61,081 nt of DNA from the NCBI GenBank assembly GCA_964582545.1, contig CAZOSB010000015.1, forward strand, positions 1 to 61,081, in the 5' to 3' direction. The notes beneath the pieces are model-generated. The model made no database searches. It was not told where the DNA came from and worked only from the letters and a program-made list of their open reading frames with translations. This document shows, piece by piece, positions 25,356 to 34,392 of this stretch. A program made the translations under genes and the position numbers. Source of the stretch: JAVVUJ01 sp964582545 (GTDB lineage Bacteria; Bacillota; Clostridia; Peptostreptococcales; Anaerovoracaceae). Every line of letters starts with the position of its first letter. The stretch's first letter is position 1.

Positions 25356-25485
25356 ATATGTAGGAAGTATCGTCAAAGACCATATGAGGTCATATCAAAG
25401 AACGTACCTTGCTGAGAGTCGCCCCTTGCGGGTGACCGATGGAAATAGGAACTTTTGATTCCGCCATTTCCACGTTTGCGGTATG
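25353..25485 (+). repeat. Diverged copy of the hairpin repeat family
   Basis: It starts directly after the trmB terminator with TATGTAGGAAGTATCG, close to TATGTAGGAAATATCG of the 104-bp units. CATATCAAAGAACGTACC follows, close to AATATCAAAAAAGGTTACC. It has its own small stems: GACC/GGTC around 25378-25393, TCGCCC/GGGTGA around 25423-25436, and a long GGAAAT/ATTTCC stem around 25440-25473. Same orientation as the tandem copies near 36 kb. Confidence 0.55.
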
Positions 25486-25526
25486 GGGACATTATCATAA
25501 GTTAACCACACGAAAACACAGAATTG

Positions 25527-25555
25527 TTGACAGGTTTGCTTTAGTGTAATAAAAT
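25527..25555 (+). promoter_or_regulatory. Promoter of the YfcC-type carrier operon
   Basis: TTGACA (25527-25532) and TAAAAT (25550-25555), spacer 17. Confidence 0.7.
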
Positions 25556-25648
25556 AAATTCATTCGTTTAATAAGTATCATTGACCTAAAATCTTTTAGA
25601 AGACTTAAATCCGTATAGTATCGTAGAACATGAAATGAGCGTGAAAAA

Positions 25649-27085
25649 ATGAATGAAGAAAAGAAACTTAGCCTAGAAGAAGACAAGGCAGTAAAGGCTG
25701 TCAACCCCATGATTATTTTAGCAATTATTATTCTTATTGCCGCGGCCGCTACCTACATAGTGCCTGCGGGATCCTTTGAAAGACAACCTATTCCAGGATA
25801 CGAGAACAGTGCCAGATACAATACCATTGTTCCGGACTCTTTCGAGTATGTAGAAAACCAGCCTATTGGAATCTTTGACCTATTTACATCTCTATCATTG
25901 GGCATTCAAGATGCCTCTTACATTATCGCATTTCTTTTGATTTTGGGAGGAGTTTTTCAAATTGTGGAGGAAACGGGCGCGCTACACGCCGGGATTTCTA
26001 ATGTAATACGCAAAACTGCAGGAAAAGAGCTGGTGTTGATTCCTGCCTGTATGGTGGTGTTTTCCTTGGTGTCGGCAATGGCCGCATGCTGTGAAGAATA
26101 CCTTGCGTTTTTGCCTTTGATGTACATAGTCTGTATGGCATGCGGATTTGATTCCCTTACGGCGGTGGCGGTGCTGTTTTGTTCCTCTGCAGTGGGTTAT
26201 GCCGGAGGAATGACCAATGCCTTTACCGTAGGAGTTGCGCAAACCATTGCTGGCATTCCTATGTTTTCCGGTATGGGCTATCGAATTGTCGTTTTTTCCG
26301 TTTTGCTTCTGGCAACGATTATTTATGTAACGCTCCATGCAAGGAAGGTAAAGCATAATCCACAAAGCGGATCCATGTACGCAATAGATGAAATTTATAA
26401 GAAAGAACTGGACATGAGTAAATTAAACACGATAGAAAAGATTACCGCTGCTCAAAAACTAATTTTGCTAGTATTTTTCGGTGGATTTGTAGCCGTGGGT
26501 ATCTGCGTAGTCAAATTGGGATTTTACATCGATGAAATGGCAGGAATCTTCCTGATTGTGGGTCTTTTGTGCGCCATCATCGGACGGCTCAAACCAAACC
26601 AAGTGGCAGAATCCTTTGTATTGGGAGCAAAGAACCTGCTCTGGGCAGGATTGATTATCGGTATGTGTTATACAGCCACAAACATCCTTCAAAATGCACA
26701 AATTATGGATACCTTAGTATATGGAATGGGCAATTTAATTGCAGGTCTTCCAGCGCAAGTCAGCGTATGTGGCATGTTTGTTCTTCAGGACCTCTTGAAC
26801 TTCTTGATTCCATCCGGATCCGGGCAGGCGGCCATTACCATGCCCTTTATGGCTCCACTTTCCGATTTGTTGGGGATTACCAGGCAGACGGCGGTTCTGG
26901 CCTTCCAATTGGGGGACGCATTTACCAATGTAATTGCACCCACCAGTGGAGAAATCATGGCAGCCCTTGCGATTTGCCATGTGCCTTATAAAAAGTGGTT
27001 TCGTTTTTTGGCACCGCTTTGGGCAATTTGGGCGCTCATCGCTTGCGTAGCATTAGTAGTGGCAGTGGGCATCGGATATAGATAA
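25649..27085 (+). CDS. YfcC-family membrane carrier
   Basis: 478 aa with about 12 hydrophobic segments. The family pattern AAAATYIVPAGSFER, then AACCEEYLAFLPLMY and FLIPSGSGQAAITMP with TNVIAPTSGEIMAAL is clear. YfcC belongs to the DcuC-like group and is annotated as an amino-acid or C4-dicarboxylate carrier; substrate not proven. A dipeptidase gene follows after 11 bases, so peptide- or amino-acid-linked transport is plausible. The ribosome binding site is weak (GAGCG about 12 bases upstream), but no better start exists. Confidence 0.85.
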   Translation: MNEEKKLSLEEDKAVKAVNPMIILAIIILIAAAATYIVPAGSFERQPIPGYENSARYNTIVPDSFEYVENQPIGIFDLFTSLSLGIQDASYIIAFLLILGGVFQIVEETGALHAGISNVIRKTAGKELVLIPACMVVFSLVSAMAACCEEYLAFLPLMYIVCMACGFDSLTAVAVLFCSSAVGYAGGMTNAFTVGVAQTIAGIPMFSGMGYRIVVFSVLLLATIIYVTLHARKVKHNPQSGSMYAIDEIYKKELDMSKLNTIEKITAAQKLILLVFFGGFVAVGICVVKLGFYIDEMAGIFLIVGLLCAIIGRLKPNQVAESFVLGAKNLLWAGLIIGMCYTATNILQNAQIMDTLVYGMGNLIAGLPAQVSVCGMFVLQDLLNFLIPSGSGQAAITMPFMAPLSDLLGITRQTAVLAFQLGDAFTNVIAPTSGEIMAALAICHVPYKKWFRFLAPLWAIWALIACVALVVAVGIGYR

Positions 27086-27096
27086 AGGAGAGGGTT

Positions 27097-28587
27097 ATGA
27101 CAGAGGGAGTGATCAACAACCTAGAACCTGCTGTGGTGTTTCGGCATTTTGAGAAGATATCTTCAATTCCGCGAGAATCGGGGAAGGAAAAAGCCCTTAG
27201 CGATTACATTTTTGGATGGGCATTATCTAAAGGGTTATCTGCCATTCAGGATGAAAATAACAACTTAATCATCAAAAAACCTGCCGCAAAGGGATATGAA
27301 GCAGCAGAACCTGTGCTTTTGCAGGCCCATATGGACATGGTATGCGAGAAACTGAGCAGTAGCAATCATGACTTTGAAACAGATCCAATTCTATTTAAGG
27401 TAGATGGAGATACTCTCACAGCAGCAGAAGGAACCACTTTAGGCGCAGATAACGGGATCGGCGTGGCATATTGTTTGGCCTTGTTAGAAGGTGCGGAATT
27501 GTTGCATCCTCCTTTGGAAGTGTTGCTTACTGTGGAGGAAGAATCTACCTTTCGAGGAGTCAACTCCGTTTCGCCGGAACATTTTACAGCCAAACGGCTC
27601 ATAAATCTGGATCATGCCGTAGAAGGCGAAGTGTTGGCAGGAAGCTGTGGGGGCCAAGGTCTGAGTGTAAAGCTTCCGTTGGTTACTTTAGATCCATGGG
27701 ACGAGAAAGCGAATATGCAAAATAGCATGTGCTTGTCGTTGCATGTAAAAGGGTTACCGGGAGGTCATTCCGGAGAAGATATTCATCGTGGACATGGTAG
27801 CGCAATCCAATTGATGATACGAATTCTCTTAGAATCTTTACAAGAATTTGAAGCATCATTGAGTAAGTTTGCCGGTGGAACCTCAAGGTTAGCCATCACC
27901 AGAGAGGCAAAAGCTGTTGTTGTTTTACACAAGGGGCAGGTTGACAAATACAAAACATTTATCGAACAAACCGAAGCGGTTTTTTGCAAGGAATTTGAAG
28001 AGGTGGCGCCACATCTGCAAGTTACCGTTACTGAAGAGGAGCTTGAGACTTCGGGAATCAACATATTAACACAAGATTCCTTTCAAAAACTCTTAAGTTT
28101 TCTACTTTTGTTTCCTGACGGAATTCAGCAGATGAACGGTGTTGTACCTGGTGTTGTGGAAAGCTCCATCAACATGGGAGTTGTTCAGCTGGAAAAAGGA
28201 AATCTCACCATCACTGCGGAAATGCGCAACGGGTTGCCATCCACAGGTCGTTTCATTGAGAACAAGATAGAAGCTCTATGTCAAACATTCCAAGCCTCCT
28301 TCGAGTTTTTTGCTCAGTATGCCCCTTGGCCTTATAACCCCCAATCGGAGCTGCGAAATAAGGCAATGCAGGTGTTTGAAGGTATGTGGGGCTATCCCAT
28401 GAAGACCACGGTGGTTCATGCAGGGATAGAGTGCGGATGTCTATTGGAACACATGCCATACTTAGATGCTATTTCCGTAGGTCCTAACTGCTGGAACTTC
28501 CATTCCCCCATGGAGAGAATGAGCATTTCCTCCGTGGAACGATGTTGGAAATTCCTCACTACCTTGCTGGAAACTCTTTGTTTTTAA
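27097..28587 (+). CDS. pepD: Aminoacyl-histidine dipeptidase (M20C, PepD family)
   Basis: 496 aa Zn-dependent dipeptidase that cleaves Xaa-His dipeptides such as carnosine. Metal and catalytic sites seen: LLQAHMDMVCE, GTTLGADNGIGVAY, LTVEEESTFRG and INLDHAVEGE, with C-terminal VVHAGIECGCL. AAAGGAGAGGG precedes ATG 27097. It probably shares an operon with the upstream carrier and lies just before the histidine operon, a suggestive link to histidine supply, though transcription units look separate. Confidence 0.9.
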   Translation: MTEGVINNLEPAVVFRHFEKISSIPRESGKEKALSDYIFGWALSKGLSAIQDENNNLIIKKPAAKGYEAAEPVLLQAHMDMVCEKLSSSNHDFETDPILFKVDGDTLTAAEGTTLGADNGIGVAYCLALLEGAELLHPPLEVLLTVEEESTFRGVNSVSPEHFTAKRLINLDHAVEGEVLAGSCGGQGLSVKLPLVTLDPWDEKANMQNSMCLSLHVKGLPGGHSGEDIHRGHGSAIQLMIRILLESLQEFEASLSKFAGGTSRLAITREAKAVVVLHKGQVDKYKTFIEQTEAVFCKEFEEVAPHLQVTVTEEELETSGINILTQDSFQKLLSFLLLFPDGIQQMNGVVPGVVESSINMGVVQLEKGNLTITAEMRNGLPSTGRFIENKIEALCQTFQASFEFFAQYAPWPYNPQSELRNKAMQVFEGMWGYPMKTTVVHAGIECGCLLEHMPYLDAISVGPNCWNFHSPMERMSISSVERCWKFLTTLLETLCF

Positions 28588-28670
28588 AACAGTATTTATA
28601 TTCCCAATAGAGATATTTAATCAGTCCTAAGTCTACATTTAAAATTTAAAAAAATAACAGAAAATATCTT

Positions 28671-28703
28671 TACTTTATTACTTTAATGTGATAAAGTATT
28701 TTT
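28671..28703. terminator. Hairpin before the histidine operon (terminator or operator)
   Basis: TACTTTATTAC (28671-28681) and GTGATAAAGTA (28688-28698), one wobble pair, followed by five T. It fits a terminator of the dipeptidase operon, but its near-palindromic form 60 bases before the first his gene also fits a repressor site. No T-box was found. Confidence 0.5.
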
Positions 28704-28760
28704 AAATACAAATAAACAATTATATAGAAATAAATATTTTCAGGAAAGAGAGACTTCCAA

Positions 28761-30443
28761 ATGAAAAAAAATAACAAGATTACGCCGGAAGGCACCAGAG
28801 ATTTACTTTTTCGAGAGTGTGAAGCCTTGAGAAAGGTTCAGAGCATCTTGCGAGATCTCTTTGAAGCTCAAGGATATGGTGAGGTGATTACCCCCGGCTT
28901 TGAATTTTACGATGTGTTTTCATCCAACTCCATGTATTTTCCACAGGAAAACATGTATAAACTCATAGACAACAAAGGCAGACTTTTGGTCATGAGACCT
29001 GACTCTACCATACCTATTGCGCGGATGACCTCTACAAAGCTTAAGAACCACACACTACCTATCAAACTCTATTACAGCCAAAGGGTTTACAGGCAGCAGC
29101 CTGAACATCGTGGAAAAAATAGTGAAATCATGCAGATGGGAATAGAGCTCATAGGTCTGTCCACCTTTGAATCGGATTTAGAGGTGCTGACCTTGGGAAT
29201 AGAATCCCTGACCGCTTGTACGAAAAAAGACTTTCGAATAGAAATTGGGCATATTGGAATTTTTAAATTCCTTATGGAGAGTCTGAAAACTGATCAGGAA
29301 ATCAAAAACAGAGTTCACAAGTTGATTTCAGCAAAAAACTATACAGCCCTTTCCGATCTGTTGGAGAACGTAACCTCATCATCAAAGGATGACCCCACCT
29401 TCTGCTTAGAAAGCAGGAAATCTGCAGAGCTTCTGAAAGAGTTACCAAAACTTTTCGGAGGCAAGGAGGCTTTGGAAAGAGCCAAGGAGTTATTCCATGG
29501 TTATGATAGTCAGCCATTACAGATGCTTTCCTATTTAGAGAAGATCTATGATGGTCTGGCTGCCAGAGGATTGCAGGATAAGCTGATCATCGACTTTGGA
29601 TTGGTAAACCAAGCGGAATATTACAGTTCCTTGATCTTTAGAGGGTACGTGGATCGCTCGGGAGAACCGGTGCTTTCGGGAGGAAGGTATGACGAATTGT
29701 TTCGGGATTTTGGAGACAACTTGCCAGCTACGGGATTCGGAATCAATGTGGATCAACTTCGGTCCAATCTACTTAAAGAAGAAGAAGGTGGAATCTCGAC
29801 CAAGCCAGAAAATACCAATAAATTAAGGATTGCTTTAACCAAGGGTAGATTAGAAAAAGATGTAGTTCAATTATTTTCGGATATGGGGTATGATGTAAGT
29901 AATTTAATTCATAAAGGAAGGAAACTTCTTTTAGATATTCCTCATACCAACATACAGGTGGTGCTGGCGAAAGCGGCCGATGTAATCACCTACGTGGAAC
30001 ACGGTGTCTGCGATATGGGAGTGGTAGGCAAGGACACCATATCGGAGATGGGCGGTCGATTTTATGAAGTCCTAGATTTAGGGCTTGGGAAATGCAAATT
30101 TGCTTTGGCAGTCCCCGAGAACGCCGACTTCTATAACGGATACAACACAAAGCGAATCGCCACCAAGTATCCCAAGGTAACCGCTGACTTCTTTGAAAAC
30201 AAAGGCATGGACATAGAGATCATCAAGATAGAAGGATCGGTGGAGCTGGCACCTCTTTTAGATTTGGCGGACGGGATTGTGGATATTGTAGAGACAGGAA
30301 CCACCTTAAAGGAAAACGGGCTAAAGGTCATAGAGGACATTAAGAATATATCTGCCAGAATTATCGTCAATGAAGCGGGAATGAAGTTAAAGAAAAACTC
30401 CATTGAGGAGATTGTCGGTAAAATTAAAGTACGAATTAAATGA
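28761..30443 (+). CDS. hisZG: HisZ-HisG fusion: ATP phosphoribosyltransferase
   Basis: First step of histidine synthesis (ATP + PRPP). Residues 1-345 are HisZ, the regulatory subunit related to histidyl-tRNA synthetase (VITPGFEFYDVFSS, LLVMRPDSTIPIARM, VLSGGRYDELF). Residues 354-560 are a complete short-form HisG starting KLRIALTKGRLEKD and ending with the PRPP loop DIVETGTTLKENGL. The 8-10 residue joint (EEGGISTKPENTN) has no stop or start signals, so the two usually separate proteins are one 560-aa chain. GGAAAGAGAG precedes ATG 28761. First gene of the his operon. A missing base creating the fusion cannot be excluded but is unlikely. Confidence 0.9.
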   Translation: MKKNNKITPEGTRDLLFRECEALRKVQSILRDLFEAQGYGEVITPGFEFYDVFSSNSMYFPQENMYKLIDNKGRLLVMRPDSTIPIARMTSTKLKNHTLPIKLYYSQRVYRQQPEHRGKNSEIMQMGIELIGLSTFESDLEVLTLGIESLTACTKKDFRIEIGHIGIFKFLMESLKTDQEIKNRVHKLISAKNYTALSDLLENVTSSSKDDPTFCLESRKSAELLKELPKLFGGKEALERAKELFHGYDSQPLQMLSYLEKIYDGLAARGLQDKLIIDFGLVNQAEYYSSLIFRGYVDRSGEPVLSGGRYDELFRDFGDNLPATGFGINVDQLRSNLLKEEEGGISTKPENTNKLRIALTKGRLEKDVVQLFSDMGYDVSNLIHKGRKLLLDIPHTNIQVVLAKAADVITYVEHGVCDMGVVGKDTISEMGGRFYEVLDLGLGKCKFALAVPENADFYNGYNTKRIATKYPKVTADFFENKGMDIEIIKIEGSVELAPLLDLADGIVDIVETGTTLKENGLKVIEDIKNISARIIVNEAGMKLKKNSIEEIVGKIKVRIK

Positions 30444-30478
30444 AGTAATAGTTCAAAAAACTAAAGGAGAAGCACTAT

Positions 30479-31834
30479 ATGATTAAAACTATCTACGCCA
30501 ATCGTGAAAATTTAAAGACCTTTTTCTCTGAAATGAAGAGGAGAAATACGGAAACAGACGAGAAGATTACAGGGGCAGTCAAGGATATCATCAATCATGT
30601 ACGAGAATTTGGAGATAAGGCGATAAAACAATATGGGCAAGAATTCGACGGAGGTTTTCCAGAGAACTTTATCATTGAAGCCAAAGAGATCAAAGCGGCA
30701 TATGACAGCGCTTCTCCTGACTTTATAGAAGCTTTGGAAAAAGCCGCTGAAAATATTAGGGATTATCATGAAAATCAAGTGCAGGATAGCTACCAAATGG
30801 GGTTAAAGCGAAAAGTCGGTTTGAGACAAGGTGCTTCTCTTGAGGAAGAAAATCAGATTGTTTTGGGACAGATGGTGAGACCACTATCCAAGGTGGGAAT
30901 TTACGTTCCCGGTGGAACGGCGGCATATCCTTCTACTGTTTTGATGAATGGTATCCCTGCCAAAATCGCAGGGGTAGAAGAGATCGTTATGGTCACTCCC
31001 CCCGCGGTCACTGTAGACAGCCATGGAAACAAAAGCTTTGGCGCCAATCCGGACATTTTAACTGCAGCCCATGTGGCAGGCGTAAACAAGGTCTATTTGA
31101 CCGGAGGAGCCCAATCCATTGCGGCATTAGCTTACGGTACAGAGTCCGTTCCCATGGTGGATAAAATTGTGGGACCGGGAAACGCCTATGTGGCCACAGC
31201 CAAGAGGTTGGTTTACGGTCAGGTGGATATCGATATGATCGCAGGACCCAGTGAAATTCTCATTATTGCAGATGAGACGGGCAACCCGGAATTTATTGCG
31301 GCGGATTTGATGAGTCAAGCGGAACACGATAAAATGGCAGCGGCGATTCTTTTGACCACCCATGAAACTCTGGCGAAAAACACCATAGAGGCATTGGAAA
31401 GGCAGTTGGAGAAGTTGGGCAGGCAGGAGATTATTGAATCCTCCTTAAGGGATTACGGAGCCATTATTATTTGTGAATCCTTGGACGAAATGATAAAACT
31501 ATCTAATGAAATTGCACCGGAGCATCTGGAATTGATGACAAAGGATCCCATGAGCCTGTTGCCTCAAATTCAAAACGCAGGATCTGTATTTTGTGGAAGC
31601 TACGCACCGGAACCACTGGGAGACTATTACTCCGGGACCAATCACGTGCTACCCACTTCGGGAACGGCTAGATTTTCCTCCCCCTTGGGCGTATACAGCT
31701 TTGTAAAAAAAATCAGCTACACATACTACTCCGAAGAGGCCCTGAGAAAGGCAGAAAAACACATCGTAACCATAGCAGAAAAAGAAGGCCTGACAGCTCA
31801 CGCCAATTCGATTAAGGTAAGGTTTTTTGATTAA
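30479..31834 (+). CDS. hisD: Histidinol dehydrogenase
   Basis: Last two steps of the pathway: histidinol to histidine with NAD, Zn-dependent. 451 aa, somewhat longer than usual at the N-terminus. Motifs PLSKVGIYVPGGTAAYPS, KIVGPGNAYVATAKRLV, DMIAGPSEILIIAD and DLMSQAEHDK (zinc/catalytic region) are intact, as is EPLGDYYSGTNHVLPTSGTA. AAAGGAGA precedes ATG 30479. Second gene of the cluster, 35 bases after hisZG. Confidence 0.96.
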   Translation: MIKTIYANRENLKTFFSEMKRRNTETDEKITGAVKDIINHVREFGDKAIKQYGQEFDGGFPENFIIEAKEIKAAYDSASPDFIEALEKAAENIRDYHENQVQDSYQMGLKRKVGLRQGASLEEENQIVLGQMVRPLSKVGIYVPGGTAAYPSTVLMNGIPAKIAGVEEIVMVTPPAVTVDSHGNKSFGANPDILTAAHVAGVNKVYLTGGAQSIAALAYGTESVPMVDKIVGPGNAYVATAKRLVYGQVDIDMIAGPSEILIIADETGNPEFIAADLMSQAEHDKMAAAILLTTHETLAKNTIEALERQLEKLGRQEIIESSLRDYGAIIICESLDEMIKLSNEIAPEHLELMTKDPMSLLPQIQNAGSVFCGSYAPEPLGDYYSGTNHVLPTSGTARFSSPLGVYSFVKKISYTYYSEEALRKAEKHIVTIAEKEGLTAHANSIKVRFFD

Positions 31835-31886
31835 ACGATATTGAAGCTGTACTAGTAAAATAAATATTTAAAGAAAGGAACAGCGC

Positions 31887-32960
31887 ATGTACCAACTGAA
31901 CGATAAAGTGAAAAATTTAACACCCTATGATCCTGTGGCAGGAACCTATAATATTAGACTGGATGCCAATGAGAGTTTTATTAACCCGGGTCAATTGTAT
32001 GAAAAAGAGATATGGGAAGCCATTAAGAATATCCCTTTCAATCGGTATCCCGACCCTAATTGCGTGGAATTGAGGCAGGCATTTGGGAAAGCCTACGGCA
32101 TAGACCCTCAGCTTGTGGTAGCGGGTAACGGATCTGATGAACTGATTACTGTGATTTTAGGAGCATTTTTGCAGCGAGGGGATCGCATCGCCACCTTGAA
32201 TCCAGACTTCTCCATGTACGGTTTCTATGGGGAAACTTACGAGAGAGGGAATTTGAAGATTTATAAAAATGAAGATTTGTCCATCAACGTTGATAAAACC
32301 ATTGAAGCGTTAATCTCCTTAAATCCACAAGCTTTGATTTTCTCCAACCCTTGCAGTCCTACTTCTTTGGTTTTAAAAAGGTCAGAAATTGAACAGATCG
32401 TCAAGGCAACGGATACCTTGATCATATTGGATGAGGCCTATATGGAGTTTTCGGACGAATCTTTACTAAAGGATGTGGACAATTACGATAACCTCATTAT
32501 TCTAAAGACCTGCTCCAAGGCTTGGGGATTAGCCGCTATACGCTTGGGATTTGCCGTGTCAAACAAAATCATCGTTGATGCCTTAAACTGTGTCAGATCC
32601 CCTTATAATGTAAACGGGATAACCCAAGCGGTAGGCAAAGTGATTCTTTCTCACAGCGATTACATTCAAGAGGCAAGGGAACAGATTCTGACCAGAAGAG
32701 AAGAACTGTACATGGGACTTGTGGCATTGCAGGGAGTTTTCACCTCCAAAACAAAAGTGGTCAAAACAGAGACCAATTTTGTTTTGCTGGAACTCCCATC
32801 TGAATCCGTAGCAAAGACAGTCTACAGTCGACTGCTGGATCGATCCATCATTGTCAGGGCTTTAGGCCAATATTTGAGAATTACAGCAGGAAATTCTGAG
32901 GAAAACGCCGCTTTTTTCGCAGCCCTAGAGGACATTTTTAAAGATTTGAAAACAGATTGA
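31887..32960 (+). CDS. hisC: Histidinol-phosphate aminotransferase
   Basis: PLP enzyme making histidinol phosphate, 357 aa. The PLP-binding Lys is in KTCSKAWGLAAIRLGFA; ANESFINPG at the N-terminus, NGSDELI, IILDEAYMEFSDE and QYLRITAGNSEEN are family marks. GAAAGGAA precedes ATG 31887. It lies in the his operon after hisD. Confidence 0.94.
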   Translation: MYQLNDKVKNLTPYDPVAGTYNIRLDANESFINPGQLYEKEIWEAIKNIPFNRYPDPNCVELRQAFGKAYGIDPQLVVAGNGSDELITVILGAFLQRGDRIATLNPDFSMYGFYGETYERGNLKIYKNEDLSINVDKTIEALISLNPQALIFSNPCSPTSLVLKRSEIEQIVKATDTLIILDEAYMEFSDESLLKDVDNYDNLIILKTCSKAWGLAAIRLGFAVSNKIIVDALNCVRSPYNVNGITQAVGKVILSHSDYIQEAREQILTRREELYMGLVALQGVFTSKTKVVKTETNFVLLELPSESVAKTVYSRLLDRSIIVRALGQYLRITAGNSEENAAFFAALEDIFKDLKTD

Positions 32961-33025
32961 AATTGAATCCAGAAAAGATATGATAGATAGAAAAATATCT
33001 TGAAATGATGTTTGGAGGAAGATAT

Positions 33026-33631
33026 ATGAAAGGTGCAGGGAATAAAATGAGAAAGTCGGAATTAAAAAGAAAGACAAAAGAAACGGATATCCAGTTGACC
33101 TTAAATTTGGATGGGTTGGGTCAGCATGACATCCGAACAGGCGTAGGATTTTTAGACCACATGCTGACCGCTTTTGCCGTTCACAGTGGTTTTGATCTGC
33201 AATTGACCTGCAAGGGCGATCTAGAGGTGGATTGTCACCACACCATCGAAGATATCGGCATTGCCTTGGGGAGTGCTTTCAAAGAGGCCACAGTAGACAG
33301 GACCTCCATAACTCGTTATGGTAGTTTTACCATACCCATGGATGAAGCTTTGGCCACATGCCATGTAGATGTTAGTGGCAGGCCTTTTCTGGTATTTCAG
33401 GGGGAGTTTAAGGGATTCCGAATGGGGGATATGGATACGCAGATGGTGGAAGAGTTTTTTAGAGCCTTTGCCATGAACGGAGGCGTTACCCTACACATTA
33501 ACTTGCTCTATGGCTCCAATGATCACCATATTTGCGAAGCTATGTTTAAGGCCTTTGCCCACGCTCTGGGAATAGCTTGTCAGATTCGAGATAAAAACCA
33601 AGTTTTATCTTCTAAAGGGGTGCTTCTATGA
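33026..33631 (+). CDS. hisB: Imidazoleglycerol-phosphate dehydratase
   Basis: About 201 aa Mn-dependent dehydratase. His-rich motifs GFLDHMLTAFAVHSGFDL, DCHHTIEDIGIALG and NDHHICEAMFKAFAHAL are intact. It is monofunctional, with no HAD phosphatase domain. TTTGGAGGAAG places the start at ATG 33026; the ATG at 33005 lies before the ribosome binding site. The stop overlaps hisH (ATGA). Confidence 0.95.
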   Translation: MKGAGNKMRKSELKRKTKETDIQLTLNLDGLGQHDIRTGVGFLDHMLTAFAVHSGFDLQLTCKGDLEVDCHHTIEDIGIALGSAFKEATVDRTSITRYGSFTIPMDEALATCHVDVSGRPFLVFQGEFKGFRMGDMDTQMVEEFFRAFAMNGGVTLHINLLYGSNDHHICEAMFKAFAHALGIACQIRDKNQVLSSKGVLL

Positions 33632-34269
33632 TTGCTATCATCGATTATGGCGCAGGAAATCTTTTTAGCGTAAAAAATGCCTTGGATTATATCGGGGCTG
33701 AAAGTATCATCACTTCAAATGCGGAGGATATAAAGGCGGCGGATAAGCTGATTTTACCAGGTGTGGGAGCATTACCGGATGCCATGGAAAAGCTTACTTC
33801 CACAGGTCTGGTGGAGGTCATTAAGCAAGAAGTCTCTTCGAAATTTATTGATTCCAAGGGGAAAATCTATGAGGGGAAACCTCTATTGGGGATTTGTTTG
33901 GGCATGCAGATGCTATTTGAAAAGGGTTATGAGTTCAGGGAGACGGAATGCTTAGGAATCATTAGTGGAAAAGTGGTTTTTCTTGGGGATGCTCGTGAAG
34001 TAGGTCTGAAAATTCCTCACATGGGGTGGAACGATGTGAATATAATTAACCCATGTCCACTTTCCAAGGGGATTCGAGGAGAGGATCGCTTCTACTATGT
34101 GCATTCTTACAAAGTGGAGACCGATGATTCAAACATTTCTTTTTATAGTGAATACGGGGGAAAAGTGCCTGGTTTGGTGTGCAAGGGAAATGTATATGGT
34201 ACCCAGTTTCATCCTGAGAAAAGTGGAAAGCCCGGGTTGAGGTTATTGAAGAATTTTTGGGAATTATAA
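33628..34269 (+). CDS. hisH: Imidazole glycerol phosphate synthase, glutaminase subunit
   Basis: 213 aa class I amidotransferase that feeds ammonia to HisF. Nucleophile Cys in LLGICLGMQMLFEKG and the catalytic His/Glu in GTQFHPEKSG are present. ATG 33628 overlaps the hisB stop by 4 bases. About 120 bases of AT-rich spacer follow before hisA. Confidence 0.95.
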   Translation: MIAIIDYGAGNLFSVKNALDYIGAESIITSNAEDIKAADKLILPGVGALPDAMEKLTSTGLVEVIKQEVSSKFIDSKGKIYEGKPLLGICLGMQMLFEKGYEFRETECLGIISGKVVFLGDAREVGLKIPHMGWNDVNIINPCPLSKGIRGEDRFYYVHSYKVETDDSNISFYSEYGGKVPGLVCKGNVYGTQFHPEKSGKPGLRLLKNFWEL

Positions 34270-34392
34270 ATTAGGTTTAAAAGTTTATAATTAGGGTGTT
34301 TGATGAAATTTAATAATGATTTTTTGATAATCGAGTATTTTATTAAATAAGGAAATAGATTGTAAGTTTGTACAATGAGAAAGGCTTTGAAG

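Noticed and set aside
28588..28760. T-box leader before the his operon
   Set aside because: The conserved T-box sequence and specifier arrangement are absent and the leader is too short.
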